Notes: generated from the letters alone by a model not told the origin. Shown: positions 18,669-27,694, counted from the stretch's first letter. The stretch: 64,000 nt of DNA from Xiashengella succiniciproducens (GCF_023674465.1 NZ_CP098400.1:1178001-1242000); one strand, 5' to 3'. Numbers and translations are program-made.

Positions 18669-19223
18669 TTACTGTTTATTAGCAATAGAATAGTCTGACT
18701 TAAGTTTGCTGTAAATCTCCAGGTCTGTAAAGACATTACCTGTCAACAGTTCTCCTTGTCGTTCAATTCCCTCAAGCTTGAATCCCAGCCTTTTGGGGAT
18801 ATTTTTGCTGGGGATGTTGCCAACAGCACACTTTATCTGGACTCTGTTAAGTCCCAGTGTGTTGAATGCAAAATCACAGAGTTTATCAACTGACCTGGTG
18901 ACTATCCCTTGCTTTTGATACTTTTCTGAAAGCCAATATCCGATTTCTGTCTTTTTGTTTAGTCTGTCAGTATCCTTAAACCCTATTAGACCGGCGAATT
19001 CACCACCCTTCCTTATCGTGAAGACATATTCAAATCTATCTTCTGGGGCATTTACAACAGATGCAACGAAACTATCAGAATCAGATATTTCTTTTGTGAA
19101 CTCAACAAAGGGCAGCCATTTGCCCAGATATTCTCTTTGGTTGTCAATCGTTTTAAAGATATCAACAGCATCAGATTGTTCCAATTGCTTAAGCTCTATA
19201 TCATTGTCTACTTTTATCGTCAT
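18669..19223 (-). CDS. RimJ/RimL-type GNAT N-acetyltransferase
   Basis: A 184-residue GNAT domain. Conserved features are ELKQLEQSDAVDIF at the start, GLIGFKDTDR and EIGYWLSEKYQKQGIVTRSV (about 90-115, containing the acetyl-CoA pyrophosphate loop), and the closing NIPSKNIPKRLGFKLEG motif. The subfamily acetylates ribosomal protein N-termini or small amines; the substrate cannot be read from sequence. It precedes the small membrane protein gene by 13 bases. Confidence 0.88.
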   Translation of the reverse strand: MTIKVDNDIELKQLEQSDAVDIFKTIDNQREYLGKWLPFVEFTKEISDSDSFVASVVNAPEDRFEYVFTIRKGGEFAGLIGFKDTDRLNKKTEIGYWLSEKYQKQGIVTRSVDKLCDFAFNTLGLNRVQIKCAVGNIPSKNIPKRLGFKLEGIERQGELLTGNVFTDLEIYSKLKSDYSIANKQ

Positions 19224-19650
19224 TTTGATTTCTTTTTTGTGTTTCAGCTAATGAATTATTTATATATTCTATGGTGAATTCAGTAAATGACAATTTAGCG
19301 ATTTCTTATTAATCAAAATTCAATACTATTTATTCATCCTATGCCAAGCCATTCTCATGGTTCTTTAATATGGTACCAATCTTCAGTTGGGTGAATCTTT
19401 TTCGTTACATAGTACGGTTGCCGCGGAAGTTGACAATATAGTAAATAGTTTGAAATATTTCCCTGGAATAAGGGTTTTTGGGAGCCTTAAAAGTCAATTG
19501 TATAAACTGCAGGCATGCTAAGATAGAACCAGTTCAAATAAGGATTTGACGGGAGTTGAAACGCAAAATCATCTGGGAGAAATAGTAAATTTGAACCATA
19601 GCTTTCGAGAAGTGCGAAATTGGCAGTATAAAATACATAAGAGTCTGTAT
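19224..19650. other. AT-rich intergenic region without a confident gene
   Basis: No convincing gene is visible between the acetyltransferase and the polyferredoxin. The frame of the polyferredoxin is open upstream to a TTG at 19546, but those 35 residues are hydrophilic and not needed by the family. Confidence 0.5.
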
Positions 19651-21150
19651 ATGCTGAAGAGTATTAGAGTTTACAGTGCCTGCTTCTTTTTTGCGTTATT
19701 AACGCTCTTTTTCCTTGACTTTACCGGGACAGTGCATTTGTGGTTTGGCTGGATGGCTGAGATACAGCTTGTACCTGCGATCTTGGCGGTTAATGTCGCT
19801 GTAATCATTGGCCTCGTTGTATTGACTTTGTTGTTCGGAAGGCTATACTGCTCGGTAATTTGCCCACTTGGCATTTTCCAGGATGGAGTGTCAAATATCT
19901 CGGCACGTAGGAAGGGGAAGAAAAGTCGCTTTCGCTATTCAACTGCTATTACCTGGTTGCGTTATTTTTCTCTGGTAGTGTTTATTGTCGCACTGGCCGC
20001 CGGGATTAGCGTTGTCGTTTCCCTGCTCGACCCCTATGCGGCTTATGGCCGCATAGCGTCCAACCTGTTTGCCCCCATTTATCGTTTGGGCAACAACCTG
20101 CTGGCTCTTGCTGCCGAAAGGGTTGACAGCTATGCTTTCTATTCCACCGATGTGTGGGTAAAAGGTTGGATCACATTCGGAGTTGCGGGCCTTACTCTTA
20201 TAGTCGTTGGAATCCTTGCCTGGCGTCATGGGCGTACCTACTGTAACACGATATGCCCGGCCGGAACGATCCTGGGCCTGTTGTCAAGGTTTTCCCTTTT
20301 CAGAGTGGTCTTCGATGAGGAAAAGTGTACTAAATGTAAGGCCTGTGAACGTGTGTGCAAGTCTTCTTGCATAGACCCGGTGGCATTGAGTATCGACCAT
20401 AGCCGTTGTGTGACCTGTTTTAACTGTATAGGAAAATGCAAATTTGACGCTATGCATTACGTACCGGTAATGTTGAAAGGGAAAAAGGAAGTAGAGGGTG
20501 AATCAGGTAATAACCCTGCCGGGTTATCACGTCGTAACATATTGTCCTTGCTGGGACTTATGATCTTTGCTAATACCATTAAGGCCCAGGAGCAGAAGGT
20601 CGATGGTGGTCTGGCAGATATATTGGACAAGAAGATTCCCGAAAGGAAAACCCCGATAGTACCTCCCGGTGCCGTGAGCGCAAAAAACATGAAGGACCAT
20701 TGTACGGCATGCCAACTATGTGTTTCGGCTTGTCCTAACAATATACTACGACCTTCCGGCAAACTGGCTACGTTTATGCAGCCTGAAATGTCTTATGAGA
20801 GGGGATATTGCCGTCCTGAGTGTGTTGAATGTTCACAGGTTTGCCCCACTGGTGCAATAAAGCCGATTACAACTGCAGACAAGAGTGCTCTGGCTATTGG
20901 TACGGCAGTCTGGATTAAGGATAACTGCGTTGTAAATACTGATAATGTGCAATGCGACAACTGTGCACACCATTGTCCGACCGGAGCCATTACAATGATT
21001 GCTTGTGATCCTGATGATAAGAATTCCTTGAAAATTCCGGTTGTGGATAAGGAGAATTGCATAGGATGCGGAGCTTGTGAGAATCTATGTCCTGCACGTC
21101 CGTTTAGTGCAATCTATGTGGAAGGTAATGTAAGGCATCATTTGATTTAA
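19651..21150 (+). CDS. membrane polyferredoxin, NapH/YccM-like 4Fe-4S protein
   Basis: From the ATG at 19651 (499 residues) the protein begins with a membrane helix. A NapH-like membrane domain of about four helices carries the paired motifs CSVICPLG and CNTICPAG. Six further cysteine clusters follow: CTKCKACERVC, CVTCFNCIGKC, CTACQLCVSACP, CVECSQVCP, CDNCAHHCP and CIGCGACENLCP. The family moves electrons between the quinone pool or membrane and periplasmic enzymes. A Tat-signalled iron-sulfur aldo/keto reductase starts 13 bases later and is the obvious partner. The start is uncertain: a TTG at 19546 would add 35 residues. Confidence 0.85.
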   Translation: MLKSIRVYSACFFFALLTLFFLDFTGTVHLWFGWMAEIQLVPAILAVNVAVIIGLVVLTLLFGRLYCSVICPLGIFQDGVSNISARRKGKKSRFRYSTAITWLRYFSLVVFIVALAAGISVVVSLLDPYAAYGRIASNLFAPIYRLGNNLLALAAERVDSYAFYSTDVWVKGWITFGVAGLTLIVVGILAWRHGRTYCNTICPAGTILGLLSRFSLFRVVFDEEKCTKCKACERVCKSSCIDPVALSIDHSRCVTCFNCIGKCKFDAMHYVPVMLKGKKEVEGESGNNPAGLSRRNILSLLGLMIFANTIKAQEQKVDGGLADILDKKIPERKTPIVPPGAVSAKNMKDHCTACQLCVSACPNNILRPSGKLATFMQPEMSYERGYCRPECVECSQVCPTGAIKPITTADKSALAIGTAVWIKDNCVVNTDNVQCDNCAHHCPTGAITMIACDPDDKNSLKIPVVDKENCIGCGACENLCPARPFSAIYVEGNVRHHLI

Positions 21151-21163
21151 GAGGAAATTGAAT

Positions 21164-22555
21164 ATGGAGAACAACAATAATAAAGGGATAAATCGCCGTA
21201 ATTTTCTCAAAACACTAGGTGCGGGCTCCGCTGTTACCGCTGCTGCACTGGCCGGCTGTAAGCCTCGTAATACTGTTTCTGCCGAAGGTGGCTCGATAGG
21301 TGAGGTGCCGACAGACAAGATGACCTATCGTATTAATCCTCATACAGGAGATAAGGTTTCCTTGCTCGGCTATGGTTGTATGCGTTGGCCTGTTCGTAAA
21401 AAGGCTGATGGCAGCGGTGAGGAAGTCGATCAGGATACTGTTAATGAGCTTGTTGATTATGCAATAGCTCATGGTGTGAATTTGTTTGACACAGCACCTG
21501 TGTACGTAAGGGGTTGGTCTGAAACGGCTACGGGTATTGCCCTGAAACGCCATCCCCGTGACAAGTTTTTTATCTCAACAAAGTTGTCGAATTTTGGTCA
21601 TTACGGTCCGGGCTCTTTTGAATCGAGTAAGGCGATGTACCAGAAATCCATGCGCGATTTGCAGGTTGATTATATTGATTACTATATACTCCATGGTGTC
21701 GGAATGGGAGGTGTAGAAGATGTGGAGAAACGCTTTTTGGATAACGGAGTGCTCGACTTCCTGCTTGAAGAGCGAAAAGCCGGTCGTATCCGTAATCTAG
21801 GGTGGTCTTTTCATGGTGACCCCAGGGTATTTGACTATATGCTTACAATGGACATCCAATGGGATTTCGCATTGATTCAATTAAACTACATCGACTGGCG
21901 ACATGCCACCGGCAATAATGTCAATGCCGAATACTTGCTTGGAGAATTGATTAAGAAGGATGTTCCGGCATTGGTTATGGAGCCCCTTCTGGGTGGACGT
22001 TTGTCCCGGATAAATACAGAGGCTCTCCATCTGCTCAAACATGCTCGTCCGGAGGACTCTGCCGCTGCATGGGCATTCCGTTATGCTGGCACTCCTGAAA
22101 CTGTACTTTCGGTATTGAGCGGTATGGTATATATGGAGCATTTGCAGGAAAACATACGTACTTATTCTCCGCTTGTCCCGATTAACGAGGAGGAAAATGC
22201 TTTGCTCGAGAAGGTCACAGAGATTATGGTGAGCCATGACTATATCCAGTGTACAGAATGTCAGTATTGCATGCCTTGTCCTTATGGTGTAGATATTCCG
22301 GGAGTATTTGGTCATTATAACCGAATAATCAGTTCCGGTAAAATGCTTAGAAGTTCCAATGACGAAAATTACAAAGAGGCTCGCAGGGCTTACCTTGTAG
22401 GGTATGACAGGAGTATTCCAAGATTACGTCAGGCCAGCCACTGCATCGGATGTGACAAGTGTAAGCCTCACTGTCCACAGAAAATTGATATCCCAACAGA
22501 AATGCGCCGAATAGATCAATACACAGAGCAGTTGAAGCAGAAACTGGAGTTCTAG
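21164..22555 (+). CDS. Tat-exported aldo/keto reductase with C-terminal 4Fe-4S domain
   Basis: The ATG at 21164 gives a 463-residue protein opening with a twin-arginine signal (RRNFLKTLGAGS) and a possible lipobox cysteine in ALAGC. The aldo/keto reductase barrel has LGYGCMRWP, DTAPVYVRGWSE with the active-site Asp and Tyr, and the YILHGVG histidine strand. The C-terminus adds CTECQYCMPCP and CIGCDKCKPHCP clusters. It is probably a periplasmic reductase fed by the upstream membrane polyferredoxin. The substrate is unknown. Confidence 0.85.
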   Translation: MENNNNKGINRRNFLKTLGAGSAVTAAALAGCKPRNTVSAEGGSIGEVPTDKMTYRINPHTGDKVSLLGYGCMRWPVRKKADGSGEEVDQDTVNELVDYAIAHGVNLFDTAPVYVRGWSETATGIALKRHPRDKFFISTKLSNFGHYGPGSFESSKAMYQKSMRDLQVDYIDYYILHGVGMGGVEDVEKRFLDNGVLDFLLEERKAGRIRNLGWSFHGDPRVFDYMLTMDIQWDFALIQLNYIDWRHATGNNVNAEYLLGELIKKDVPALVMEPLLGGRLSRINTEALHLLKHARPEDSAAAWAFRYAGTPETVLSVLSGMVYMEHLQENIRTYSPLVPINEEENALLEKVTEIMVSHDYIQCTECQYCMPCPYGVDIPGVFGHYNRIISSGKMLRSSNDENYKEARRAYLVGYDRSIPRLRQASHCIGCDKCKPHCPQKIDIPTEMRRIDQYTEQLKQKLEF

Positions 22556-22661
22556 GAGAAGGGTTACCAGTGCGCCAATCCTATCTCAGGCCTGAACAAT
22601 TCCGGTATCGCTTATTACTCGCATGCTTTGAAAAAAAATATAATAACACTTACCTGTTTTG

Positions 22662-22691
22662 AATATTGTTTGTATTTTTACGAACGATATT
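22662..22691. promoter_or_regulatory. palindromic operator before arsR
   Basis: Two 13-base arms (22662-22674 and 22679-22691) separated by TTTT match with two mismatches, both of G/T type. The palindrome ends 7 bases before the arsR ATG, where an ArsR autorepressor would bind. A related TTCG...CGAA core recurs before the arsM remnant and arsC. Confidence 0.55.
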
Positions 22692-22698
22692 TTGGATT

Positions 22699-23019
22699 AT
22701 GGCAAAAGAACAACTGACAAAGGAACAAGAGCAATTGGCGCGTTTAGCTAAAGCTTTAGGGCATCCGATTCGAATAGCTATATTGCAGATGCTTGCAAGG
22801 CAGACATGTTGTTATCATGGTGATATGTCGGATATATTGCCAATTGCAAAAAGTACTTTATCCCAGCATTTGAAGGAGCTGAAAGAGGCAGGATTGATTC
22901 AAGGGACAATCACTTTGCCGACAGTAAAGTACTGCATAAATAAGGAAAATTGGGCGATGGCGAAATCACTATTCGAATCTTTCCTGGTAGAGGTAAACAA
23001 TAATGATGGTTCCTGTTAG
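22699..23019 (+). CDS. arsR: ArsR-family winged-helix repressor
   Basis: The ATG at 22699 is used because the family starts near here; the 11 upstream codons run through the operator. The 106-residue protein has LAKALGHPIRIAILQML and the recognition helix IAKSTLSQHLKELKEAGLI. Likely arsenite ligands are Cys35 and Cys36 in RQTCCYHGD and perhaps the C-terminal cysteine. It should repress itself and the downstream arsenic operon until arsenite binds. Confidence 0.88.
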   Translation: MAKEQLTKEQEQLARLAKALGHPIRIAILQMLARQTCCYHGDMSDILPIAKSTLSQHLKELKEAGLIQGTITLPTVKYCINKENWAMAKSLFESFLVEVNNNDGSC

Positions 23020-23044
23020 TACATAAAAATTTTTTTAATTTGAA

Positions 23045-23064
23045 TGTTCGTAGTTTTGCGAAAT
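23045..23064. promoter_or_regulatory. second ArsR-like operator overlapping a -7 box
   Basis: A TTCG (23047-23050) ... CGAA (23059-23062) core with the same 8-base spacing as the arsR operator. It overlaps TAGTTTTG (23051-23058), an exact TAnnTTTG -7 box, so binding would block transcription of the arsM remnant and arsC. Confidence 0.45.
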
Positions 23065-23083
23065 ACGTACGGTTTGTATTTAT

Positions 23084-23227
23084 ATGATTAACAAAGCCAG
23101 CGAGAACGCCTAAAAACGAGGATATAAGAACATTTTTTTCAGACAGGGGGACATTGAAAAAATGCCTGTTGATGACAACCGTGCCGATGTAGTAGTCAGC
23201 TATTGGGCTCACATGCAAGTAATGTAA
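23084..23227 (+). pseudogene. arsM: arsenite methyltransferase (arsM) remnant
   Basis: In one frame the sequence reads MINKASENA, a stop (23111-23113), then KRGYKNIFFRQGDIEKMP followed by VDDNRADVVVS. This matches the SAM-binding core of ArsM (KARENA..GY.NVEFR.G.IE.LPV.DN..DV.IS) closely. After VVVS the likeness ends and the frame stops. Only about 45 codons of a usual 260 or more remain, with an internal stop. It is in the position, directly before arsC and behind the operator, that an intact arsM would hold. Confidence 0.65.
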
Positions 23228-23251
23228 AATAGTATAAAGAACTTGGAAGCC

Positions 23252-23671
23252 ATGAAAAAAAGAGTGTTAGTATTATGTACAGGCAACAGTTGCCGCAGTC
23301 AGATAGCAGAAGGTTATTTGCGTCACTTTGCAGGCGACAGTGCTGAGGTATACAGTGCCGGCGTGGAAACGCACGGCGTTAATCCATGCGCGATTGAGAC
23401 AATGAAAGAAGATGGCATCGACATCTCGGGGCACACATCAAACAATGTGGACGAGTACCGCTATGTTGATTTTGATTACGTTATCACTGTGTGCGACAAT
23501 GCCCGTGAACGTTGTCCATACTTTCCTTCTAATGCTGTAAAGCTACACCAGAATTTTCCAGACCCTGCAAAGGCACAAGGTACAGAGGATGAAATTAAGG
23601 CAGAGTTCAGCCGTGTTCGTGATATGATAAAAGCATATTGCAAGCAATTTGTAGATGATAACCTGAAGTAA
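23252..23671 (+). CDS. arsC: thioredoxin-coupled arsenate reductase
   Basis: The ATG at 23252 gives a 139-residue LMW-PTP-type protein; the TTG three codons upstream is unnecessary. The active-site loop is LCTGNSCRS with Cys9, Cys14 and Arg15. The redox cysteine lies in [15 protein letters not shown], and [10 protein letters not shown] carries the general acid. It reduces arsenate to arsenite in the cytosol for export by the ACR3 transporter encoded two bases downstream. Confidence 0.92.
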   Translation: MKKRVLVLCTGNSCRSQIAEGYLRHFAGDSAEVYSAGVETHGVNPCAIETMKEDGIDISGHTSNNVDEYRYVDFDYVITVCDNARERCPYFPSNAVKLHQNFPDPAKAQGTEDEIKAEFSRVRDMIKAYCKQFVDDNLK

Positions 23672-23673
23672 GT

Positions 23674-24735
23674 ATGAGTGCTAACAATTGTACCCCCGCT
23701 GTAGAGCGCAAGCGGCTTAGTTTTCTGGACCGCTACCTTACCCTTTGGATATTTATAGCAATGGCACTAGGAGTAGCCTTAGGCTACTTCATACCCTCAT
23801 TTTCAACAGCTATAGATTCAATGTCGAGTGGAACAACAAACATTCCGTTGGCAATAGGGCTTATCCTTATGATGTACCCACCATTGGCAAAGGTTGACTA
23901 CAAGTTAATGCCAAAAGTATTTAAGGATGTCAAGATCCTCACCACTTCATTATTTTTGAACTGGTTAGTAGGGCCAATATTGATGTTTGTTCTGGCAATT
24001 ACATTCCTGCACGATTACCCTGAATACATGATAGGAGTTATCCTAATCGGATTGGCTCGCTGTATTGCAATGGTCCTGGTCTGGAATGACCTTGCAGAAG
24101 GCAATCGTGAATACGGAGCAGGTTTAGTGGCTCTAAACTCAATTTTTCAAGTTGTTTTTTATAGCTTCTACGCATGGCTGTTTATTACAGTATTGCCCCC
24201 GATGCTCGGATTTGAAGGTGCGATAGTTGATATTTCCATAGGCACGATAGCAAAAACTGTCGGAATCTACTTGGGTATTCCTTTCCTTGCGGGTTTCCTT
24301 AGCCGTATTGTCTTAGTTAAGGTAAAAGGCGAACAGTGGTATCAAGAAAAATTTATCCCGGCAATCTCTCCAATCACTTTGATTGCCCTGCTTCTGACAA
24401 TTGTTTTGATGTTCAGCTTGAAAGGTCGGATGATCGTACAAATACCGATGGACGTAGTACACATTGCGATTCCATTGCTAATCTACTTTGTGATAATGTT
24501 TTTTATCAGCTTTTTTGCAAGTAAAGCAGCAGGGGCAACTTACGATCAGAACGCATCTGTATCGTTCACCGCTACGGGAAATAACTTTGAATTGGCTATT
24601 GCTGTTGCAATCGGCGTATTTGGATTGCACAGCGGTCAAGCCTTTGCCGGAGTAATCGGGCCACTTATCGAAGTGCCCGTACTGATAGGTTTGGTTAATA
24701 TTGCCTTTTGGTTAAAACGCAAATATTACAAATAA
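23674..24735 (+). CDS. arsB: ACR3-family arsenite efflux transporter
   Basis: A 353-residue inner-membrane protein with about ten hydrophobic helices. The ACR3 signature [16 protein letters not shown] contains the essential Cys130, and the C-terminal [13 protein letters not shown] contains the conserved Glu. [13 protein letters not shown] and [15 protein letters not shown] are also diagnostic. It expels arsenite using the proton gradient and starts two bases after arsC. Confidence 0.93.
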   Translation: MSANNCTPAVERKRLSFLDRYLTLWIFIAMALGVALGYFIPSFSTAIDSMSSGTTNIPLAIGLILMMYPPLAKVDYKLMPKVFKDVKILTTSLFLNWLVGPILMFVLAITFLHDYPEYMIGVILIGLARCIAMVLVWNDLAEGNREYGAGLVALNSIFQVVFYSFYAWLFITVLPPMLGFEGAIVDISIGTIAKTVGIYLGIPFLAGFLSRIVLVKVKGEQWYQEKFIPAISPITLIALLLTIVLMFSLKGRMIVQIPMDVVHIAIPLLIYFVIMFFISFFASKAAGATYDQNASVSFTATGNNFELAIAVAIGVFGLHSGQAFAGVIGPLIEVPVLIGLVNIAFWLKRKYYK

Positions 24736-24765
24736 ATAATGCTATTCACCTAAATTCAAATTAGA

Positions 24766-25200
24766 ATGAAAAATGTTATTTTAATTATGTTGAGCCTTTT
24801 TTTTGTTACAGCATGTGGTAACGGTGGACAAAAGAAAGCACAGAATACTGATGCAGCAACCGAAACGAAGACGGCGGTAGCCGATGCCAACACAGTTTAT
24901 GTATATTACTTTCATGGAAAGCAACGTTGCATGACTTGCAATACCGTAGAGAAAGTTGCGAAACAGGCAATTGAAGCAAACTACGCTTCAAACACAAATG
25001 TTAAGTTCTTGGTTCTTCCTACGGATGACAAGGCTAACGAAGCCCTGGTGGAGAAGTATGAAATTTCATGGAATGGTCTTATCATAGACAAAGGCGGCAA
25101 CGTTATTAACATCACGGAACAAGCTTTTGCCAATGCTGTAAACAGTCCTGATGTTTTGGCCGATCTGATTAAGAGCGAAGTAAATAAAAGATTGAATTGA
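24766..25200 (+). CDS. arsF: ArsF-type thioredoxin-like lipoprotein
   Basis: A 144-residue lipoprotein (lipobox FVTAC, Cys17) with a Thr/Ala-rich linker. Its thioredoxin-like domain has the redox motif CMTC in YYFHGKQRCMTCNTVEKVAKQAI (about 48-70) and a strand ending SWNGLIIDKGG. Such proteins accompany ArsG in Bacteroides arsenic operons, where a role with aromatic arsenicals has been proposed; the exact reaction is not evident. A decayed second copy follows immediately. Confidence 0.75.
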   Translation: MKNVILIMLSLFFVTACGNGGQKKAQNTDAATETKTAVADANTVYVYYFHGKQRCMTCNTVEKVAKQAIEANYASNTNVKFLVLPTDDKANEALVEKYEISWNGLIIDKGGNVINITEQAFANAVNSPDVLADLIKSEVNKRLN

Positions 25201-25201
25201 T

Positions 25202-25383
25202 CTTGCAACACGCTGGAAAATGATATAAAGGTGATTGTTGCTAAGAATTTTCCTGTAGATGTAACATTCAAACAAGTAGCACTTGAAGAAGAGAGCAATA
25301 ATGCACTTGTTGAAAAATTTAAAGTAAAAGCCCAAACAGTTGTGTTGGTTAATTTAAAAGCTCTCGTTGCAAAAGTTAAATAA
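25202..25383 (+). pseudogene. truncated second ArsF-like copy
   Basis: In the frame starting at 25202 the DNA encodes SCNTLENDIKVIVAKNF, a strand and helix, then NNALVEKFKVKAQTVVLVN and a stop at 25381. This parallels the second half of arsF (TCNTVEKV...ANEALVEKYEISWNGLIID). It lacks a signal peptide, the first redox cysteine and a start codon. It is probably what is left of a tandem duplication or a deletion between two arsF-like genes. Confidence 0.55.
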
Positions 25384-25396
25384 AGCACGAAGTAAC

Positions 25397-26101
25397 ATGG
25401 AGTGGCTACAGCAACTTGTCGATGCCTATAAGAACGATTTGCCAATGTTGGCAGCGTTTGTATTAGGTTTAATGACAGCAATCAGCCCGTGTCCTTTAGC
25501 GACAAATATTACGGCAACGGCATACCTCAGTAAAAACATCACTGAAAAGAAAAGAGTGCTTTTCAATGGTGTTTTCTATACGCTTGGACGAATGTTCAGC
25601 TATACAACATTAGGACTTATATTTTACTTCGGAGCAAGCCAATTCAAGGTTGCCAAGCTACTGCAAGACGTTGGCGGAATGTGGCTCGGAGTAGCACTTG
25701 TAATCGTCGGAATTCTGATGTTGGATATAATTAAATTCAACATCCCGTTATTCGATAAGTTTAAGCCAAAAGTGAACGAAGAGAAACAGAAAGGCGGATA
25801 TTGGAATGCCTTTATCATGGGAGTAGTATTCGCGTTGGCATTTTGTCCGTTCAGCGGGGTGCTCTATTTCGGGGTGCTTATACCAATGACAATCGCAGCC
25901 CCTTCAGGCTTGCTTTTACCTCCTATTTTTGCTATTGCAACAGGTCTGCCTGTAATCATAATAGCCTATTTGTTGGCTTACAGTATGGCAAACATCGGTA
26001 AGTTTTACAATGGCATGAAGAGTTTTGAAAAATGGTTTAAACGTGTAATTGCCGCGATATTCATTATTGTAGGGATTTATTACATAGTTACATATATTTA
26101 A
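25397..26101 (+). CDS. arsG: ArsG-type permease of the CcdA/DsbD family
   Basis: The ATG at 25397 is chosen because MEWLQQLVDAY matches the usual start. The 234-residue protein has six hydrophobic helices and the CcdA-type cysteine motifs TAISPCPLATN and LAFCPFSGVLYF. Each pair of halves resembles DsbD transmembrane thiol shuttles. In Bacteroides arsenic operons this gene is called an aromatic arsenical efflux permease; a thiol-electron conduit is an equally good reading because thioredoxin-like proteins flank it on both sides. Confidence 0.78.
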   Translation: MEWLQQLVDAYKNDLPMLAAFVLGLMTAISPCPLATNITATAYLSKNITEKKRVLFNGVFYTLGRMFSYTTLGLIFYFGASQFKVAKLLQDVGGMWLGVALVIVGILMLDIIKFNIPLFDKFKPKVNEEKQKGGYWNAFIMGVVFALAFCPFSGVLYFGVLIPMTIAAPSGLLLPPIFAIATGLPVIIIAYLLAYSMANIGKFYNGMKSFEKWFKRVIAAIFIIVGIYYIVTYI

Positions 26102-26113
26102 AAGATTGAAATC

Positions 26114-26347
26114 ATGGAAATTAAAATATTAGGTACTGGATGTGCCAAATGCAAAACAGCTCAGGCTGTCGTCGAAAAAGTAGTTGCAGAATCAGGAATC
26201 GAAGCAACAATCACAAAGGTTGAAGACATTATGGATATTATGAAATACAATATCATGTCTACCCCTGCTGTGGTCGTTGACGAAGTGGTTAAAATTAAAG
26301 GACGAGTGCCATCAGAAGCGGAAGTCCGTCAAGCGTTGGGTTTATAG
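26114..26347 (+). CDS. small thioredoxin-fold redox protein
   Basis: A 77-residue protein of the redox-active disulfide protein type. It begins MEIKILGTGCAKCKTAQ, with a CAKC active site at residues 10-13, and has the cis-proline strand MSTPAVVVD near 53-61. It probably relays thiol electrons in the cytosol to the membrane proteins on either side. It lies 12 bases after arsG and 3 bases before arsP. Confidence 0.85.
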   Translation: MEIKILGTGCAKCKTAQAVVEKVVAESGIEATITKVEDIMDIMKYNIMSTPAVVVDEVVKIKGRVPSEAEVRQALGL

Positions 26348-26350
26348 GTT

Positions 26351-27694
26351 ATGGAAGTTAAAAAGGAACTTAAAATACTGCTTTGGATCGTGGCGATTTT
26401 TGCCGCGGTATTCTTCATGCCTGTCGGCAACGAAACATTTATGACGGCTATTGCTGCTACGCTCGATTTGTCGAAGTGGTATGCACAGGAACACGTTGTG
26501 ATGTGTCTGTTGCCAGCCTTTTTCATTGCAGGCGTAATCTCTATTTTTGTCAGTCAGGGTGCGGTTCTAAAATACTTCGGAGCGAACGCTAAAAAGTGGT
26601 TAGCCTATACAGTAGCGGCAGTGTCAGGAACTATCTTGGCTGTTTGTTCTTGTACTATTCTTCCGCTTTTTTCAAGTATATATAAGCGTGGTGCAGGATT
26701 AGGACCAGCCGTAGCGTTCCTATACTCCGGCCCTGCGATTAGCATATTATCGATTATCCTGACCGCACGTATTCTTGGTGCTGAAATGGGTATTGCCCGT
26801 ACAATCGGAGCAGTCAGCTTCTCAATTATCATCGGACTTGTGATGTCGTTTATCTACCGAAAAGAAGAGAAGGCGAAAAAGGAAGAGCAGATGAACTTTC
26901 CTGAAATGCCCGAAAAGCGTCCGATGAAGCAGACAGCTTTCCACTTCTTTTCGTTGGTAGCTATTCTTGTTTTTGCGAACTGGGGACGACCAGCTGCGGA
27001 TGACACAAGCTGCCTTTGGTACTATATATTCAAATACAAGTGGTTTATCACAGGCGGATTTGCACTTATGCTTTGCTACTCGCTCGTAAAAATTCTGAAA
27101 ATCAAATGGCAATGGGTGGCTTTGGGGGTAGTGGCTACGACAGTGTCGGCTTTGCTTGCAAAAACTTTTATTTCAACTTCTGTATTTGTTCCGCTTGTCC
27201 CTATGATCGTTGGTATTGCTGCACTCAGCCTAATGACATTGTTTGATAAGAACGATGAAGATAATCGCGAATGGGCGCTTTCCACCTGGGGGTTTGCCAA
27301 ACAGATTATGCCTCTTTTGGCTGTGGGTGTTGTAACAGCAGGATTTTTACTCGGTTCAACACACGATTCGACAGCTATTGCAGGAGTCGTGCCGAATGAA
27401 TGGGTGTCGTGGGCTGTTGGTGGAAACTCACTGTTGTCCAACTTTTTTGCAAGTTTCACGGGAGCTTTTATGTACTTTGCTACCTTGGCTGAAGTGCCTA
27501 TAATTCAGGGTTTACTGGCATCGGGTATGGGCAAAGGCCCGGCCTTGGCTCTGCTTTTAGCAGGCCCATCGCTATCGTTGCCAAATATGTTGGTTATTCG
27601 TGGGGTAATGGGTACAAAGAAAACAATCATCTTTGTTGCGTTGGTAATAGTAATGGCAACATTCTCGGGGTTTGTGTACGGAATGTGCTTTTAG
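26351..27694 (+). CDS. arsP: ArsP-type organoarsenical permease
   Basis: A 447-residue membrane protein of the ArsP/SO_0444 permease family with ten or more helices. It shows the conserved VCSCTILPLFSSIYKRGAGLGPA segment (thiols in CSC), YSGPAISILSIILT and the C-terminal GPALALLLAGPSLSLPNM. Family members export trivalent organoarsenicals or metals. As the last gene of the operon it extends the resistance beyond inorganic arsenite. Confidence 0.85.
   Translation: MEVKKELKILLWIVAIFAAVFFMPVGNETFMTAIAATLDLSKWYAQEHVVMCLLPAFFIAGVISIFVSQGAVLKYFGANAKKWLAYTVAAVSGTILAVCSCTILPLFSSIYKRGAGLGPAVAFLYSGPAISILSIILTARILGAEMGIARTIGAVSFSIIIGLVMSFIYRKEEKAKKEEQMNFPEMPEKRPMKQTAFHFFSLVAILVFANWGRPAADDTSCLWYYIFKYKWFITGGFALMLCYSLVKILKIKWQWVALGVVATTVSALLAKTFISTSVFVPLVPMIVGIAALSLMTLFDKNDEDNREWALSTWGFAKQIMPLLAVGVVTAGFLLGSTHDSTAIAGVVPNEWVSWAVGGNSLLSNFFASFTGAFMYFATLAEVPIIQGLLASGMGKGPALALLLAGPSLSLPNMLVIRGVMGTKKTIIFVALVIVMATFSGFVYGMCF

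Noticed and set aside
19429-19524. Open protein-like stretch (VAAEVDNIVNSLKYFPGIRVFGS) before the polyferredoxin gene.
   Set aside because: No start codon with a ribosome site and no family likeness; too short to separate from chance.
22556-22700. Search for a copy of the tRNA-Ser 3' end as the left attachment site.
   Set aside because: No match seen here, near 27.7 kb, near 31 kb or near 33.1 kb; the left edge of the region stays undefined.
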